DNA of 64,000 nt from Rhynchopus euleeides (taxonomy: Eukaryota; Euglenozoa; Diplonemea; Diplonemida; Diplonemidae). The position numbers and the translations under genes were made by a program. This document shows, piece by piece, positions 10,773-21,643 of this stretch. The notes under the pieces are model-generated. The model saw nothing but the letters and a program-made list of their open reading frames with translations, did no database searches and was not told where the DNA came from. The stretch covers positions 1,550,001 to 1,614,000 of the forward strand of contig OY723320.1 of the NCBI GenBank assembly GCA_963210315.1, read 5' to 3'. Position 1 is the stretch's first letter, and each line of letters starts with the position of its first letter.

Positions 10773-11860
10773 CCAGGCCGCCTTCCTCCCCCACTCCGTC
10801 GCAGTCACTAAGTGGCTTTTCGGCGATCGCAGTGCTCCGTCCCTCCCGCTGCAAGCAACTGAGGCTTCCGTCCCGTTGCCCGTCACCACCTCGAGGGAGG
10901 TATCCCGGGGTTTCGACGGCGTCGTCCGGCCCGCCGTCGCCTCACGCCTACCAGTGCCTACCTCCGCCAGCTCCGCCACTCAGGAAGCACAGCTTTGACA
11001 CCCGCGCCCTCGTCACACACATCTCTACCGCGCCCCTGCGCTGTGCTCCTCCGTCTTGTTCGCACCCCCTTTACCCTTCACGCCCGTGCAGCCCTGTCAC
11101 CAGCTTTCCGGCGTAGTCGCCGCCGGTGTCCGGCGACGCCCGCTGAGGTTCCACAGGAACAGCCGGCAGACTGACAGGCAGCCGCCCTGGATCCCGTGCC
11201 AGAAGTCAACAAACGCGTCGGTGATCCGCTCCCGCCCCGCGGCAGCCCTTTCGGTGACCTCGAAGGTGTGCACCAGTTCCGACTGCGCCTCGCGTTGCAG
11301 CTGCCCGCCCCAACTCCTTCCCCTCCCGTCGCCCAGTCAGTCCCTCTCGCGTGCCGCCAGCTTTGGACCACACCCCGCTCGGCCCGCCTCGGCAGTTATC
11401 CCCAGTACGCGCGCCTCCCGGGTCGGGTTCGCGCCCACCCTTTACCAACCCCCTTGCGCATCGTTTTTTGAGCGCGCGGGAACGCGCAGCACCCCTGGCC
11501 ATCGGCCAGTCGTCACCCCCCCGGCGCCCCCACCGCCCTCCGCGTCCAGCGCCAGGACAGCACATCCCCTGCTGACACTGTTGCGCGGGGGGCCGCGCGA
11601 AGCGCGGGGTGGGGTCGCGGGGCTGGGGGTGGGGGTTTATCCTTATCTTCCTTGGGGGGTGCAGGACCTCCCCCATGATTGACGAGTTGGGGGTATAGCT
11701 TGGCGGACGATGACGTGGCATCGACAGCGGCTTGCACCCCCCCCCCCCCTGAAATAGGCGCGTGAACTCTTGCGTCACTTCGCACAGTGTGCATCATGTT
11801 CAAATGACACGCAGGAGCCAGTAGGCTGCCTTTCAAACGGGGTGCCTGTCCCTGCTGGAC
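10773..11860. other. No gene recognised
   Basis: GC-rich, pyrimidine-biased sequence with several open frames rich in Pro, Ser and Arg in both strands. None shows a domain or a splice pattern I can support. Confidence 0.4.
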
Positions 11861-11926
11861 AGGGGGGTCTGGGGGGCGGAGCCCCCCAGCCGCCGGAGGC
11901 CATGGGAGTGAACATTTATTCCTGGC
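11861..11926 (-). repeat. Dispersed GC-hairpin repeat, single copy
   Basis: Reverse-orientation member of the family at 1216-1575, with GGGGGTCTGGGGGG, CGGAGCCCCCCAGCCGCCGG and a divergent end. Confidence 0.6.
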
Positions 11927-12091
11927 GGGCACGGTTACTCACGGTATGGTCCCTCGGGGCCAGGCTGCGATGCCAGCACGCTAACCCAAATTGCAATACG
12001 GCGGGCGCAGATTCGGTGTGAATTGGGCTGCCTCCTGGGTAGCCCGGGCCCTACCCGATGTGACGATAAATTGTCGCGCAAGGACACGCCA

Positions 12092-12155
12092 CAGGGGGGT
12101 CTGGGGGGCGGAGCCCCCCAGCCGCCGGAGGCCACGGTAGTGAACGTCTGTTCAC
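12092..12155 (-). repeat. Dispersed GC-hairpin repeat, single copy
   Basis: Second reverse-orientation member. It keeps the distal words GGCCACGGTAGTGAAC and TCTGTTC, the reverse complement of the GAACAGA...TCACTACCG end seen in the forward copies. Confidence 0.6.
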
Positions 12156-12219
12156 AGGTTGGGGGCGCAGGAGGGGGGGGGGGCCCGGGGGGGGGGGGGG
12201 GGGCGGATGTTTATGGCGG

Positions 12220-12660
12220 GTCCTCAAATTGAAGCCTTGCCTGGAGCTGCTCCACAGCGTCCCGGGCATCGCTCTTCGCAGGAACTCCTCCTTCAAACGC
12301 TGCATGGGGATGTAGCGGCGGATGGTGCTCTCGTCGATCTGGCACAGGTCCTCCTGCAGCCACCTGATGCGCTCTTGCTTCGCAGAACTCGCCATCGTCA
12401 CGCTTCTTCCTGACGCAGGCCTCCGCGAGCTGCTTCACCAGCTCCGCGTCCCCCCGATGCAACTGCGCGCGCTGGAGGGGGGCCCCGGATGGGAGGGCTA
12501 GGCGGTGCCGCATGGCTACACCTCGTGCAGGCTGCTGGATCGACGCCGCGGTCCCTGCAGCCGGATCGTCGCAAACCCCAGAGCTTGTGCGGCCAGGTGC
12601 AGGGCTGCCACCTGTCTCGACCCGCATCTCCGCCCAGGCCCGCCCAGTCCCGTAGCTCAC
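12220..12660 (-). pseudogene. Frame-broken coding remnant, unknown family
   Basis: On the minus strand a protein-like reading moves between frames: DAELVKQLAEACVRKK, then ASSAKQERIRWLQEDLCQI and ESTIRRYIPMQRLKEEF, then KSDARDAVEQLQARLQFE. Segment order and codon bias look like one helical protein with frameshifts. The 3' side runs into a G homopolymer at 12176-12202. I cannot name it. Very short introns are possible but no good sites are visible. Confidence 0.3.
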
Positions 12661-12861
12661 GCCCGACTAGGCGTTTCATCGCCTCGGGGATGAACCCCTC
12701 CGGAACTGGGTTCTTCCCCAGCCGTACGGCCTCGTCGTACAGCGCCCGTCTCCTGTATCGCTTTCATGAGCCGCTCGCGAGGGGGTGAAGGTGCAGCGCC
12801 CCTCGACGGGGTGCTGGAGGATGGCCCTCAGGTCATCGGGCTCATCGCGGTGGTATTGACA

Positions 12862-12926
12862 ACTTGAGGCCCCCTGTGGTTAAGCCCCCCCTTGCCAGAC
12901 CCCCCAGGGGGGGCTTAAACACGGGG
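12862..12926. repeat. Palindromic element, arms GTTTAAGCCCCCCC
   Basis: Inverted arms, including TTAAGCCCCCCCT and AGGGGGGGCTTAA, continue outward to CCCCTGTG and CACGGGGG. Total about 65 bp. Could be a small foldback element or a hairpin. Confidence 0.5.
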
Positions 12927-12984
12927 GATCCCAGGTAATAGCGTTTTCCTCGCTGCCCCTGTCGCTGCCTCCCGTGGGGTCTCG

Positions 12985-13322
12985 ACAGCACTAGACATTT
13001 CTGCGCAGGTAGATTGCCTCCACTACAGGCTCACCCTAGACGAAGAGGGTGTCGCCATGGGAACCAAAAACCTGATGAAGTGGTGTGTAGTGCTAACACG
13101 CCATGAAAGCCTCGCCAACCTGGCCAATTTAGCCGGAGGGGCATCGGTCTACCTGGAACAATGAGACGCTCAAAATACCAAGGGAACCCGCACGTCTTCT
13201 TTGGAATTCCCCTCAACGGGGAACACGCACCTGACCTGGTGTCCCAAGGCCACGACGCCTCCCCCCACCTGGCACACCGGATCCCGCTGGACTGTGGGGA
13301 CGTCACTAAAGTGCTTGCGTAA
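12985..13322 (+). pseudogene. Coding fragment with one frameshift
   Basis: One frame gives about 57 residues including CLHYRLTLDEEGVAMGTKN and KWCVVLTRHESLANLANLAG, then TGA at 13162. The overlapping frame from 13161 gives 53 residues, including KYQGNPHVFFGIPLNGEHAP and AHRIPLDCGDVTKVLA, to a stop at 13320-13322. The two parts read as one protein joined by a frameshift at about 13160. Family not recognised. Confidence 0.35.
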
Positions 13323-13612
13323 TAACACTGTGTTCACCACCTCCGGTCTTCACGGTCAGGTGAAGATCAATTTTGCAGATCGCGACATGTCATGACCACG
13401 TCATGGGGTTCTTCGGGTGTCCCCATTCAGAAAACACCCGAGAAATATGACAACTTTGCTAAACTGGACCCAACTCCCCACACTCTTTTTTTTGCCATTT
13501 TTTCCATTTTTGGGCTCACTTTTTCTCACTTTTCTCACTCCAGAGCGAAGGCCCCCAGTGACTATTATAGTGGACATGCGACTATAATAGTCACTATAAT
13601 AGTCGACATGTA

Positions 13613-15414
13613 TAGGGGGACCCTTTTCGATTTTTTTTCTCGGATGGGTCCATTTTGCACATTTGAGCCCATTTTCGAGGGAATTTTTGGTTTTTGAGCC
13701 TGTTTTGAGGCCTAAAACCATACATTGGGCGTTATTCCGTTACCAGTAACGGTAATAACGTTATTTTTGCGTTATTTTTTGACCCCAAAAAAGGCAGCAT
13801 TTCCCGGTGAATCTGACCCGAAACTCGGGTCCCTACCCCCCCTAAAAGAATTTTCTTGGGTAAAATATCACTCCAGGGGGCCACTCCGTGATGTCAAAAA
13901 ATTGGAAAACGTTTTCTCCTAAAATAACGCGTTATTTTTCCGTTATTTTCATGAAAACTTGCGTTATTCGGACAATTTTGCGGGCGGATGGTGTAGTTTT
14001 TGGTGGAGATGGCTCCAGAATACCCCCCTGGGACCATTTTTTGGATAATAACGCACGGACATGTCGAGTTTCGTGAAAAAATCATGTTTTTTTGGCTTTT
14101 TCAAGGCAAATACTGCAGAAACCCCTGCAACCTTGCAGCATCCAATGTTCCTGGAGTGAAATTTGGAGTGAAAATCACTCCAAAATCACTCAGTGTGGAC
14201 GCAGAAGTGAATCCTTCAGGAATACACCCGCACACCTCACATTGGCGGTGTATAAACCACCTGATATTTTTACTCGTTACGAGCGACGAAGTAGCGCGAA
14301 GTAGCGACGTGCCCATTTTTTCCCGGTCCGTTCTAAAATAGTTACGTTCCAAAAGTCCGTTACTGGTGCTGTCAAAGACGCTTCGCACAATATACGCACG
14401 AACTACCCAAAGTACGCTCGGGCTACGCACGAAGTACGCAGGAACTACGCAATTTGAACTTTCTTGCACCCCCCAGTCATTATTTGCACGCACTCCAGGT
14501 CCCATATTTGCACCAGTGCAAATATGAGACCTGGAGTGCAAATATGAGGAATTTCCGAGTTCGTCGTGATGTGCAAAACATGACTGGGTTGTGCAAGAAA
14601 CCATCATCTGCACCCCGTATCGGCCTCAATTGCACCCTCGTGCAGGTAAAAAAAGGCCTCGGGCCTCCGGCCCTCGGACCGTTTTTTAATTACGCACACG
14701 ACCTTCGCGCGGAAAGTGTCATTCAGCCCTGCCAAACGTGCTCTACACACCACCCCCTTCATCAGGCAAGTGGGTTTGTAAGGGTGTGTGGAAGCGTCAA
14801 CGCTCGGGTGCAGGAAATTTACATTTTGGTCGCAAATGGCGTTACACATGCACTATGCACAACGTGTGCACGATTTCGGCAGAACTACGCACAATCAACG
14901 CAATTTGGACCTTTCAACAACACCATTCACGGTACTTCGATTTTGGGTGGGAAAGATGGGGCAAGGAAGTGGCAAAAACTGCGAAGAAGGTCGAAAATTT
15001 TCACATTTTCATCAGAAACCATATTCAACGGATTCCAATTTTCGGGTGAAATCAAGCAGGTTGGCACAATGGCTCATGTTCACCCAAAAATGCACCTACC
15101 AAACCTCTTTTGCTTGATTTTTGGGACGGCATGGGTGATCCAGAGGCCAAAAATCACGATTTTTTCACCAATTCCTTCGACAACGGACAGTTCCAGACCA
15201 CAAGGACCACATTTTGGGGTCAGAATTTTCTCGGTCAAAAAATTCGAAAAATCTGAAATCTCTCGGAATTTTGAGCATTTTTTGAGATTGGCATGCCCAT
15301 TTTAGACCCTTTGCGTGGCTCTAAACCCAAAAATTTGCTCGAAAATGGCCTCAAATAGCCTAAAACAGCCCATTCTGGCCACCCCGAAAAAAAAATTCGA
15401 AAAGGGTCCCCCTA
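13613..15414. mobile_element. 1.8-kb TIR element with TA duplication
   Basis: The terminal words TAGGGGGACCCTTTTCGA (left) and its reverse complement (right, to 15414) are each flanked by TA. Imperfect inverted similarity continues inward for about 100 bp. The interior has no credible transposase, so it looks non-autonomous. It contains a copy of another dispersed repeat at 14711-14803. It overlaps a larger inverted structure reaching about 16000. Confidence 0.5.
14711..14803 (+). repeat. 93-bp dispersed repeat, near-identical at 41.3 kb
   Basis: The block with AACGTGCTCTACACACCACC, CTTCATCAGGCAAGTGGG and GTGTGGAAGCGTCAACGC matches 41283-41375 at all but three of 93 positions. Related, more diverged copies lie at 23930-24035, 58886-59071 and 62164-62272. 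Confidence 0.75.
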
Positions 15415-15429
15415 TAGAAGTTGCCCAAA

Positions 15430-15745
15430 AATACCGAAAATAACGCGGTATTACCGGTAATAACGGTAATAACGTTACCGATAACGTTATTACCGTTACT
15501 GATAACGGTATTACCGTTACCGATAACGGTAATAACGGTAATAACGTTACCGATAACGTTATTACCGTTCCTGATAACGGTAATAACGGTATTACCGTTA
15601 TCGATAACGGTATAACGCGGAAAAATAACGTTACCGATTTTCGGATAACGTTATTCGGCCGTTCTGGAACGTTATTAACGGTAAGTTATTTTACCGAAAA
15701 AATAACGGTATTACCGTTACTGGTAACGCAATAACGCCCGATGTA
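15430..15745. repeat. Palindromic TAACGGTAATAACG microsatellite array
   Basis: Alternating GGTAATAACGGTAATAACG and CGTTATTACCGTTA words form many nested palindromes. The outer end (15697-15745) is the inverted partner of 13721-13765 (GGGCGTTATT, CGTTACCAGTAACGG). Flanks 15105-15235 and 15815-15955 are imperfect inverted copies of each other, so the array is the centre of a larger foldback structure. Confidence 0.7.
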
Positions 15746-16389
15746 TGTAAAACGCATTAAAACGGCCCCGCGAATTTGGCCTGTTCGGCCTTGGTGAAAA
15801 TTCGCCTCAAAAATAGAGCAAAAAAATCTGGCCCCAAAGTCTGGTCCTTGTGATCTGGAACCTTCCATTTTCGAAGGAAGTCGTAGAAACCCCGAGATCT
15901 TTGATCCTGATCACACAGACGGTCCCAAAAATGAAGCACATCATGTTTGGGTCATTTCGTGGATTACAGACGGTACAGACGTGTGTCAAAATTGACGGTA
16001 TCCAGTATGTCAAGAGAATGAATAAAAAGAGCAATGACGACACGGCCATTGCTCAGAACCATAGCTGATTGCCCAGCTATTTTAAACTCCCTCCGACCCT
16101 GCCCTGTTCAAGCTCGTGCCCCCACCCATCGCATTGCTCCCTTGTTGCCTTGCTTTGCGCTGCTTTTCTTTTTCAGAATTTTCAGATTTTTAAAGTTCAA
16201 GACGGAGTGCTTTTTTGCCGAAAGTTTAGGTGACCCGATGATGGGGATGCAGCACCCCGAGGGTCTTACCTACCGGGCGGTTGGGGGGCTGTGGGGCAGG
16301 GCAACTTTGGGTGCAGATTTACGTACACAAAGCGGCGTGAGACTGTGCATGTCAGCGGCCTTGCGTGGTGGCCCCCCTAGGTGACTATG

Positions 16390-16730
16390 TTCGGATGTCT
16401 GGGAATGGAATGAAAACCCCCATATGGCTGCCTGCGCCCTTGTGGAATTAGAGGTGGTCGGGAATCGGTCGGAAACCAGTACTCCTGCTGGCGCTCGTCG
16501 TGTGTGTGGAGCATCTGTAGACGCCCGGCAACTCAGCCATCTTGCCCCCGCGCAAGCTCTGCCTGGCCGTGGAAGAGGATGACACACGGTCTGAATCTGG
16601 ACTCTCTCTCGTGGTGGCACCGAATACCTGTGACTCTAGGTGACTCCACATAAACATACTCCCACTGGTCTGTGGCAAAGGGAGAATGACTATATGCCTT
16701 GAGAGAGAGACCTCCGGCCTGAAAGGACAA
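16390..16730 (-). pseudogene. Possible broken coding fragment
   Basis: The minus strand reads 65 residues, including QWEYVYVESPRVTGIRCHHE and RPCVILFHGQAELARG, to an in-frame stop. It resumes in the same frame with LQMLHTHDERQQEYWFPTDS. The composition is protein-like but no family is recognised, and the start is not an ATG-led, well-placed one. Confidence 0.25.
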
Positions 16731-17052
16731 GCATGAAAAGCCGGAATAGATCAGATAGAGTACAGACTCAGGTGCACGAACCGATCCTTCGGCAGCTACC
16801 TGCTTGGTTTGCTGGTGTATGGTTGAGCGCTGCTTGTGTACGTAAATTTTGCTTATATGAACACTCCGCCTTTACCAAAGGTGAAGAACTTCCCAAGACA
16901 AGCGGTGTGGCACCCCCGTGGTGTCGCGCCCCTTTGGACATCGACCCCAGCGGTAACCCGCAGGTTGTTGTTTCTTCAAAGAAACACGTCGATTCTGTCC
17001 CCCACAGCAGGGGCTTCCCTGCTGACCCATGGATGTTTTCTCATTCTTATTA

Positions 17053-17545
17053 CCGTAAACAGAATAAATCTGAACCGTAAAAAAGGTCCAATCCACCTCC
17101 AGACCCCCCCCGAGGTCCAGAATTTGTCCGGTCCAGACCAGTTTGGGGGACTTGGCGATACATGGCGATTTCTCACACGGTGGACCCCCACCCCCTGGAG
17201 CGGGGGTCTGGGGCGGGGTCAGAGCGACCCCCGCTATTGGGGGTCTGGACCCCCGATATCGGGAGTCTGCACTGCCTATTATTGGTGCCCATACGACCCC
17301 CGATAGTGGGGTTCAGACCCCCACTCGTGGGGGTCCAGATCAGTCAAGGGGGCTGGGGAAGTCCCGTTCGCGCTTGTGAACGCTTCCCGCGGGAGCAGAA
17401 ACCCGGTGATCTTGGGGGGGAACAGCAAACCACTCTGGACCGGAAAAAAGGTCCAATCGGTTTGGACCCCCGGGGTCCAGAATTTTTACGGTCCAGCATT
17501 ATTACGTCCAGGACTTCTTACGGTCCAGATTTATTCTGTTTACGG
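17053..17545. mobile_element. 493-bp MITE with TA target duplication
   Basis: Perfect 20-bp terminal inverted repeats, CCGTAAACAGAATAAATCTG, are flanked by TA at 17051-17052 and 17546-17547. Inverted similarity continues with GGTCCAAT and GGTCCAGAATTT words. The middle is made of palindromic GGGGGTCTGGACCCCCG modules. It cannot encode a transposase. Fits a non-autonomous Tc1/mariner-type element. Confidence 0.75.
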
Positions 17546-17954
17546 TATAACAGTTGATACAATACACTAGCTCGGCAAATGCCTGGAGCCCCACCGGGAA
17601 GGTGTGTCGACATATAGCTCGGCACACGCCTGAAGCGCCACCGTGACGAAATGTTCGTCTCTGCTGAATCACTCCTACACAGGGGGGCTTCCGGTTCCTG
17701 TCCATGCAGAGGTTCTCAAGGCAGATAATGCCGAGACTTGTGGTGCGCTCTCGTTTGTTGATCCAGAGACGAAAAATGTGGAACGGCATGCTGCCCGTTT
17801 CTTCATTTTTCACCTTGCGTTGCAAGGGGGTCGCCCTCACGAGGGAAAAATGTGGAACGGCATGCTGCCCGTTGACTCATTTTTGCCTTGGGAGACACCC
17901 ATTTGCCAAGGCGTTCCGCAAGGGAAACGCACCACTTCGGCATGCAAGTAAAAT

Positions 17955-18722
17955 GGCCAGTATATACTGGACATGCCGTCACTAAAATAGTGACTATTAT
18001 AGTGGACATGCGTGTATGCGACACTATAATAGTGGACATGTTCAGTATTTTCTGGACATGCCACTAAAATAGTGACTACAGTACAATAGTGACATGCGTG
18101 TATGCGGTCACTATAATAGTGGACATGTTCAGTAAATACTGACATGTTGGCTGCACGTCCACTATAATACTGGACATGTTGAGTGCATGTCAGTAAAATA
18201 GTCGCAATGCCGGCCATATAGTGGACCAAAAACGCGGTTTACTGGACACTTAGTGACAGGTCCTGGCCGTTTACTCGACATGTAGTGACAGCCCATGTTC
18301 GCATAGAAGTATGTGTTCACTATATACTGAGCACATACTGACTATATAGTCGACATGGCGACTATTATAGTCACTATAATAGTCGCATGTCACTAGAATT
18401 GTCACTATAATAGTTGTAAAAATAGTGGCATGCCACTATTATAGTGACTATAATAGTGGACTTGTCCACTATAATAGTGACTATAATAGTGGCATGCGAC
18501 TATTATAGTGGACAAGTCCACTATTATAGTCACTATAATAGTCGCATGTCCACTATTATAGTCACTATAATAGTGACATGTCACTATAATAGTGACTATA
18601 ATAGTGACATGCGACTATTATAGTGACTATTATAGTGGACATGGCGACTATTATAGTGACTATAATAGTCACCCGTCACTATTATAGTGACTATTATAGT
18701 CGCCATGTCACTATATATAGTA
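17955..18722. repeat. Palindromic ACTATAATAGT/GACATG array
   Basis: About 770 bp is built from ACTATAATAGT or ACTATTATAGT alternating with GTGGACATG, GTCGCATG and GTGACATG linkers. Nearly every unit is complementary to its neighbours, so single strands would fold into serial hairpins. A 57-bp patch of the same type lies at 13556-13612, just outside the element that starts at 13613. Confidence 0.85.
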
Positions 18723-19022
18723 CTATATTTTTCAGGATTCCACCGTGCCCACCCTGCCCGAGCATCAGACCCTCCCTGCATTAGTAATCATCCCTCACGT
18801 TGCCCCTATCTCCAAGTTTACGTTGGGAATTTGCAGCGGAGAGAGATGCAGAGCACTCACACAACACCACCTTCGGCAGGTTTCACCGTGGGTGGTTGTT
18901 GCGTTTTACGCACACCACTAGCCTCCCCCATCACAGGAGTTGGGGTTTTGTGTGTGGAAGCGTCAACACATCACAAACAATACGAGTAAAGAGCGGCTGT
19001 ACTGGGGTGACATTTTCTTGTT

Positions 19023-19372
19023 TTTTGCACATAACACACTTGTGTGGTACGGGAAATGCTACAGAGACGCGACGGACTCGGGACTGCTTACTGGCCTCTG
19101 ACTCATGATCACTTCTGTTTCGTGCTCCACCTGCTCCACCTCACTTCTGCACTTCAGGCAAAACACATCACTGGGTTTTTCCAGACAATCATCAGGAGGA
19201 TTTGACGGACGACAAGGTAAGGCCACGCTAAACCTGGTTGTCAAATCTGAAAAAAAAAATGGGGGGTGGGGGGGGGGGGGATGCAAAGTGCAAGAGGTGG
19301 AGCCCGTTTCTAGGTGGAAGCGTCCAATGCAACACTCAGTACAGAGGCCAAAGAGTATCTTGTAGTATTTTC
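19023..19372 (-). pseudogene. Cys-rich coding fragment, uninterrupted copy
   Basis: On the minus strand two segments read as Cys-rich protein: ILFGLCTECCIGRFH (19313-19372) and DCLEKPSDVFCLKC followed by EVEQVEHETEV (19059-19250), ending in a stop. Both recur nearly identical at 49610-49840 and 54352-54411, where the retroelement separates them. The CxxC spacing suggests zinc binding. It lies directly upstream of the PNPOx gene. It may be the tail of an old transposon gene; family unknown. Confidence 0.4.
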
Positions 19373-19499
19373 CCACCAACACCCCACCACCCTCCACCCT
19401 CCGCCCTTCACACCCTTCCCCCCCACCTGCAGGATACACACAAGGCCGCCCCCACCACCCTACACCACCCCACACCCCCCACCAACCACCACCTCCACC

Positions 19500-20003
19500 A
19501 TGAAGGTGTACGACACCATCGAGGGCGGGGCCCTGAAGCTCATCCAGAACAGCGAGAGGTTCTTCGTCGCCCCCCTCTCCCAAAGCGGGAGCGACGGCCA
19601 GGATGGCCGCGGCTACACCAACGTGATGCCGAAGAGGCCGTTCGACCAGCTGAGGGTGACAGGCCCCCTCCAGGTGATGTACCTCGAGAGCTGGGGCAGT
19701 GGCAGGGAGGTTCTGGACCATGTCCAGGCCAATGGGCGGGTCTGCCTGCTGTTCTGCGCCGTGTCCGGGGAGCCGCAGATTGTCCGGCTGTACGGGCGTG
19801 GGGTGGTGCACAGTACGGGGTCTCCGAAGTTCTCCGAGGTGGCCGCAGCGCATTTCAGCGGTGTGCCGATTGTCCGGCCCGTGCTGTGCCGCAGCATTGT
19901 GCAGATCGACGTCGACCGTGTCACCCACTCGTGTGGTTACGACGTGCCCAGCATGACCGACGATGCGGACACTGCACAGCGCGACACCCCGCCGGCAGAG
20001 TAA
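19500..20003 (+). CDS. PNPOx-like FMN-binding split-barrel protein
   Basis: A single-exon frame of 167 residues. The order GGALKLIQNSERFFVAPLS, GYTNVMPKRPFDQLRV, QVMYLESWGSGREVLDHV, NGRVCLLFCAVSGEPQIVRL and YGRGVV is the pattern of the pyridoxamine 5'-phosphate oxidase-like family (split beta-barrel). These are small flavin- or haem-binding proteins, often oxidoreductases of unknown substrate. The C-terminal SCGYDVP matches the SCGYGVP seen in the subfamily. The tail is shorter than the usual 180-200 residues. The ATG follows a pyrimidine-rich CCACCTGCAG acceptor by about 66 bp. It has no close functional neighbours. The family assignment is firm, the reaction unknown. Confidence 0.8.
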   Translation: MKVYDTIEGGALKLIQNSERFFVAPLSQSGSDGQDGRGYTNVMPKRPFDQLRVTGPLQVMYLESWGSGREVLDHVQANGRVCLLFCAVSGEPQIVRLYGRGVVHSTGSPKFSEVAAAHFSGVPIVRPVLCRSIVQIDVDRVTHSCGYDVPSMTDDADTAQRDTPPAE

Positions 20004-21526
20004 CTCGCAGATCACCTTTCGCCTGCTGCCGTTGGACTGCTGTTGGGGTTAGCAAGGCTGGACCCACCGCAGGGGGAGGGGCAGCCCAAACCCTTTGCTC
20101 TCCAGAAGATGTGTTTTTCACGGTGCAGCACACACGCAACGTGCAGGACCCCACGGGTGATGCACATCGCATGCTTCTCGGAGGGAAGACGGGGTGGTTT
20201 GCTCGTGGCACCTCTGCGTCTCTCAACACATTCGATGTAGGTGGAAGGTTGTCACGCGCTTTTGTTCGTGTTGGGGCCTGTGCTCCTCGCTCACGACTCC
20301 GCCATCAGAGGGGTGGAAGCGTCAACGCAAAGAGAAAAAAGAGCGCAGAAGGCGAAGCGATGTGAAGGAACATGAGGCCTTCAGAGCGTGGGTCGCCCGA
20401 TATTGGGCCTGCCATTGTGTGTCGCACGTCAACAGACGGGAGGTGTGGGTTCGTTGGATCGAGCTAAATGCCTTAGAGTTGCCTCCTCCCACATCAGTTT
20501 CTCTCGCCCTGCAGTGTTGCTGGGCGGAGCTCTCTGCAACAGCTCGAAATGCCTATATTTTGCACCAACACCAACTCTTCCGGTTGTTGGGGCAGGGTGT
20601 GTGAACCCAACACACAACGCAGCCTGCCCTTCCCCGCACCTTGTTTGAACTGAGGTGGTCTTCGCTTGCTCGGTCGTGTTTCCGGCAATGCCACGCCATC
20701 TCTCGTCAGCTTGCTGAGCTGGAAATACACCAAAAAATGCGCAGGACGGAGTGCGACGTCGACAAGCGTGTCTTCTGTGGGAGCACAGCAGAGGCACAGT
20801 CACACCAAGGCGTGGGGCGTGTGCTGAGCTACAGTTTCAGAGCAAGTGCTCGGTGTCTGCAACGAATAGAAAAAAATGTTTCACCTGTAGAGGAGTATGG
20901 GGTGCGCCCAGCCACCGCAGGGCTCCAGAGGCACTTCAGAAGAGTGCCAGGAGGGGGCCCTAGAGGGCACCCTCTTCAAAGGAGAGAGGGTCTTTGTGTT
21001 CTTGGCTCCGCAGCAAAAGCCCGGCCGTGCATTTCTTGCAAAGGAGGGGGGGGGAGAGGAAGGTGCGAACTGGCGTGTTTCATTGTGCCCCCCCCCCCGC
21101 GGAATATCCATGCATGGTCGAGAAACAGCATTTGTCTTTTGATCTTACCTGCCACCCCCACCCCCCCCCCCCTCCCCCGGAACCCTTCAACTCTCTGTGT
21201 TGTGTGTTGAAACTGGTTCAAAAAATATTGTTCGGATTGTTCAGCCCTGCCACACGTGTGACACACTCGCATCTTGTGCGTGAGGGTGGGGGGGCCGGCA
21301 GTGCTGTTTGCAGACGTGCAGCCGCGTGGCGACCGCGTCTGCAGCGTCAGGCATCACTGCCCGAGGGGGGGGGGTGCATTCCGAGGCCCTGCTCAACTTT
21401 CCTTCACTGGATACCCGTTCAGCAAGGTTGGATTCGGCGGATCTGCATCGCACAGAAGTCCACCACGAGAGACGGAGAACGCTGCACTGGACACCTGGCG
21501 CGCTATCCTGGATAATTATCGAAAAA
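20004..21526. other. Intergenic, dispersed repeats only
   Basis: No supported gene. A partial GGTGGAAGCGTCAACGC word at about 20313 belongs to the dispersed repeat at 14711. A fragment of the CTTACCTATCACC repeat ends near 21165 beside a C run. Confidence 0.4.
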
Positions 21527-21643
21527 CCCCCCAGAGGGGGTCTTCGCTACGGGGTGATTGTCAGTGCATTTTTGGTGCATTTCCTGTTGAATTCGGTGAA
21601 GCCTGACGAAGGATTACGACCAGCGAAGGCCCCCTCTGGGGGG
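21527..21643 (+). mobile_element. MITE family copy 1 (TCTTCGCTACGGGG)
   Basis: About 117 bp with long imperfect inverted ends: CCCCCCAGAGGGGGTCTTCG at the left and CGAAGGCCCCCTCTGGGGGG at the right. The interior TGATTGTCAGTGCATTTTTG also occurs in the copies at 28102 and 61738. Confidence 0.7.

Noticed and set aside
19059..20015. 318-residue minus-strand open frame
   Set aside because: Mostly the antisense shadow of the PNPOx gene, joined to the Cys-rich fragment by a low-complexity stretch.
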